This document shows positions 61,190 through 64,000 of a stretch of 64,000 nucleotides of DNA, in pieces; the first letter of the stretch is position 1; the number at the start of each line of letters is the position of its first letter. Made by a program: the position numbers and the translations under genes. This DNA comes from Gnetum montanum (lineage: Eukaryota > Streptophyta > Gnetopsida > Gnetales > Gnetaceae): positions 8,370 through 72,369 of the forward strand of contig MNCI01028952.1 of NCBI GenBank assembly GCA_015680685.1, given 5' to 3'. Below the pieces are notes generated by a model. That model saw nothing but the letters and a program-made list of their open reading frames with translations, had not been told where the DNA came from and searched no databases.

Positions 61190-62361
61190 TGATCAACTAC
61201 ACATTTTTTAGGATGCTCATGAGGGTCCTTATGGGAGCCACTATGTTGGGAGATGCATGGCCATTAAGATCCTGATGGAAGGATATTATTGGCCAACACT
61301 TTTTAGGGATGCTTACCAATTTGTTCGTTCTTATGAATGTTGCCAACGTGATAGTGGAATGACTACTCGAATAGAGGATTCTCAATAGTGGATCCAACCA
61401 TTGGAACCCTTCAACATTTGGGGCATTGAATTCATGGGTCCCATCATGTCCATGTTAAATGAAAAAGACATACATCATATTCGCTATGGACTATTGTATA
61501 AAATGGGTAGAAACAGTAGCCATCATCGACTGTACATCTTCTACTGCTACTTGGTTTGTATAATAGAATGTTGTAAACAAGTTTGGTATGCCATATGCAC
61601 TAATTTCTGACAACGAAACTCATTTTACAAGTGCTACTTTTACCAAGCTTATGCAACACTTAGGGGTTGAAGATAAATTAACAACACCCTACCATCCCCA
61701 AGCCAACAATCAAGTAGAGGTTACTAATAAATATTTTAATAAAAACTATTAGCAAATATAGGAGATATTGGAGCACGAAGCTCAACAATGCCCTTTGGGC
61801 CTGTCACTCAACATGGAAACTTCCTATAGGCTACTTTCCTATGAGTTGGTGTACAAAAAACTACCAATTCTTTCTATTTAATCTAAGCTCTGTACACTTT
61901 CAACATCCTGTGACTTTGAGCTTAACTTAAGTCTAGTACAAAAAGAAAAATTAATGAATTTTAACCTACTAGATGAAAATCAATTGGTGGCGCTATCATC
62001 TAACAAGTTGCATAAGGCATTCAACAAAAAACGTTATGACCTAAGAATTAGGAAAGTCAAATTTCAACCAAGAGATAAGGTCCTCTATTGGAATCCCACA
62101 CATGTGCTACAACGAACCAAGTTCCAAACACTATGGGAAGGCCATTATATTATTTTTGAAACTTTTCCTTCTGGGGTGATGTTAATCTACAAAGTTGACA
62201 GCCCAAACAAAAAGCAATTGGCCAACACACAACAAGTCAAACCTTTCCATGAGTCTAAGCAGTCCAATGCAACAAATGCCTCATTGAATGGACAACCATG
62301 CTCAATCTTTTGGATCTCCTCCTTTCAACCTAGTCGTGGGGGAGATGGCCATCCATGCTAA
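61190..62361 (+). pseudogene. Ty3/gypsy integrase remnant
   Basis: The HHCC region survives in part: GSHYVGRCMAIKILMEGYYWPTLFRDA, then YECCQRDSG (about 61235-61360). The core follows: NIWGIEFMGPIM (61410-61450), KWVETVAIIDCTSSTATW, SDNETHFTSATFTKLMQHLGV and TPYHPQANNQVE (about 61605-61725). The C-terminal part is a 135-codon ORF (61954-62361) with HKAFNKKRYDLRIRKVKFQPRDKVLYWN and FQTLWEGHYII. Confidence 0.88.
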
Positions 62362-64000
62362 TCATCTAAGTGACTTCTTAGTTTTTCATCTTTTTGTTTT
62401 ACACATTTTTGTTTTACATGTTGTTATTTTTACAACTTTTTGTTTTACGCCTTCTTTATCTTACACCTTTTAGATTTTACTTTATTAATTTTTTCTAATA
62501 TTTGTTTTACAACATCGTTAACATGTTTTTATTTTCTTAAATATTTTTCTTTATTTTGGTGTGATTTTCTTATTGTATTCTAATAATAATGTGCCTTATT
62601 GCCAACTGGGTACAATGTAGTTTGCTTGATGTGGGGATGTGCTATCTAGTTATTTGATTGTTGGTGTCTAGATTCTAACTTTAAATTTTGTTACTAATAA
62701 CTAGGACATGGTTTCTTTTTTATGAAATAGGCAATGAGTTCATGACATCCACCCATTTACAGACTCTATGGTTTTCCTTGTTTTAGAAGTATGAGGTTCC
62801 TTTTCATTAATAAAAATTTAACAAAATTATGATCTTTGTAGTTTTTAGACTTGGAAAGGAATTAAAGGTTTGAATAGGATGTGACTTCAAGGGGACTTGG
62901 TACTCTTTGTGCTTTTTTTTTTTTTTACTTGAGTGCATGTGTGATGACATGGATTTCTTATCATTCCATGTCAGCCAATAACGTGAAGTTGAATAAGTCC
63001 TTGCATGGTGTGGTTACTATTTAAAAAAANGCCAATAACATGAAGTTGAATAAGTCCTTGCATGGTGTGGTTACTATTTAAAAAAATGATGGGAATTCAA
63101 AGCACATCCCTTAGACAAAATAAATAGATCACAAGCACTGGTTGTGAACTAGAAAGATATATTACCCATGCTTGAAGGTCCCCTCTAACTAATTCCCATT
63201 CTCACTTCCTACTTCTCTTTTCTTCTTAAATAAGGAATGGTGGTTGTTCTGTGGGAGCACTTTTGTGTCTCAAGAGGGTGGACCAATCTTAGAGTGATGA
63301 TGCAAAGTCATTGAACGTGATTGGTTTTGTTCTAGATTAAGTATGGATTTTATTAGGTCACTTAACCACAAAATTCACAAGGGACTTCATGTGACCTTAA
63401 TTGGGAACTCGATTCCACATTCTCTCTCATCCATATATGCTTCCCATGCCTTACCTCACTGCCGATGTTCATGGAATTGTTCGATGTCTTGGTTTGATGT
63501 GTTGAAATTCTTAGGAAGTTTCTTCCAGGTTTTTGTACTTAACTTTTTGTAACCATTAATCATCCATGGGGCCCACAGACTTCTTTGCTTGAGGTTATGC
63601 AAGGGTAACAAAGGGCTTATGCTTGCTTTGGGGAGGATCCACCTGCATACCTTTTGATTGGATTAGTTAAGTTCTTTATCCTTAAACATTCTCACAATCA
63701 AATCTTTTTGTGTGTCCCATCAATGACATCTAGTTGTGCACATCTTCACAACATTTTTCAATGTAATCCTCTTTTTTGTTGTTGTGAATTCTTTAACCAT
63801 CTTCAAATATTTCATCACATCTGGGCTTTTCAAAATTTAGTAAGGGATCACTTATCCATTTCACCCCATTTTTTAGTCTTCTCGCTAACACTATTAAAGG
63901 AATCAATCCACCATAATCACAACTTAGCTAAGTGCAACAACTGATGAGACAAGGTACTTAAAAGCTATACATTACATATTGCACACTAATTTGTGATTTT
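62362..64000 (+). other. 3' non-coding region of the Athila/Tat-type element
   Basis: No conserved ORF. It contains T-rich stretches and an N joint at 63030 between two near-identical 56-base copies. Blocks shared with the gag-only element are CCTTGCATGGTGTGGTTACT, GGGAATTCAAAGCACATCCC and GTTATGCAAGGGTAAC followed by GCTTGCTTTGGGGAG. Confidence 0.7.

Larger units (their letters stand above)
55142..64000 (+). mobile_element. Ty3/gypsy element, Athila/Tat type, degenerate; 3' end outside window
   Basis: A 5' LTR (55142-55888) is followed by a tRNA-Asp-type primer site, gag, protease, RT, RNase H and integrase in that order, then a long 3' non-coding region still running at the window end. The RT box VFMDEFSTYG (from FMDDFSVYG), the integrase phrase NIWGIEFMGP and the tRNA-Asp primer point to the Athila/Tat branch. 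All domains carry stops and frameshifts. The region at 62830-63660 aligns with 10430-11280 of the gag-only element. Distances in that relative place the 3' LTR roughly 600 bases beyond the window. Confidence 0.88.

Noticed and set aside
63942-63950. TGATGAGAC near the window end, like the start of the 3' LTR.
   Set aside because: No polypurine tract precedes it, the following bases do not match the LTR, and spacing from the shared block predicts the 3' LTR about 600 bases beyond the window.

Overview
The window looks like nuclear DNA of a seed plant, most likely a gymnosperm such as a conifer. It is AT-rich and CpG-poor, its genes are sparse and spliced with GT-AG introns up to about 2.4 kb, and the space between them is filled with old Ty3/gypsy, Ty1/copia, LINE and SINE remains. 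One gene encodes a Pol V-type RPB5 subunit, a land-plant protein. The gymnosperm call is inference. The window also carries one 117-base N gap and four single-N assembly joints.

Layout. 1-722: end of an LTR. 880-2825: minus-strand Ty3/gypsy relic with gag, protease and the start of pol. 5273-6156: solo LTR. 6765-12880: complete gag-only, pol-less Ty3/gypsy element with a target-site duplication (TSD). 13.0-13.8 kb: tail-to-tail SINE and LINE. 17495-22806: RCC1-FYVE-BRX gene. 24.6-28.7 kb: LINE and SINE relics. 29198-32861: NRPE5-like gene. 35.0-41.05 kb: SINE, LTR relics, two solo LTRs and a LINE scrap. 42.8-44.6 kb and 50.4-52.1 kb: duplicated locus encoding a small MGNC-start protein. 45.3-48.5 kb: SINEs, an LTR relic and tandem duplications. 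49.6-50.0 kb: minisatellite. 53.5-54.5 kb: copia gag and RT fragments in opposite orientations. 55142 to the window end: degenerate autonomous Ty3/gypsy element of Athila/Tat type, whose 3' LTR lies outside.

Connections. The LTRs at 1, 5273, 6765, 12224, 35510, 36833, 37925, 40442, 46456 and 55142 belong to one superfamily (TGATGAG...CTCATCA ends). The two copies with internal sequence have a tRNA-Asp-type primer site. The gag-only element and the element at 55142 share gag and a long 3' non-coding region, so the former is a deletion derivative that would need a partner for pol. Most LTR copies carry a short palindromic tract between the LTR edge and the TATA box. Its position is constant but its sequence differs between copies; this is the most unusual signal in the window.

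The host genes are not an operon-like system. The RCC1-FYVE-BRX gene and NRPE5 are unrelated single-copy genes. The two MGNC genes are recent duplicates that share coding sequence, TATA box and a heat-shock-element-like site.
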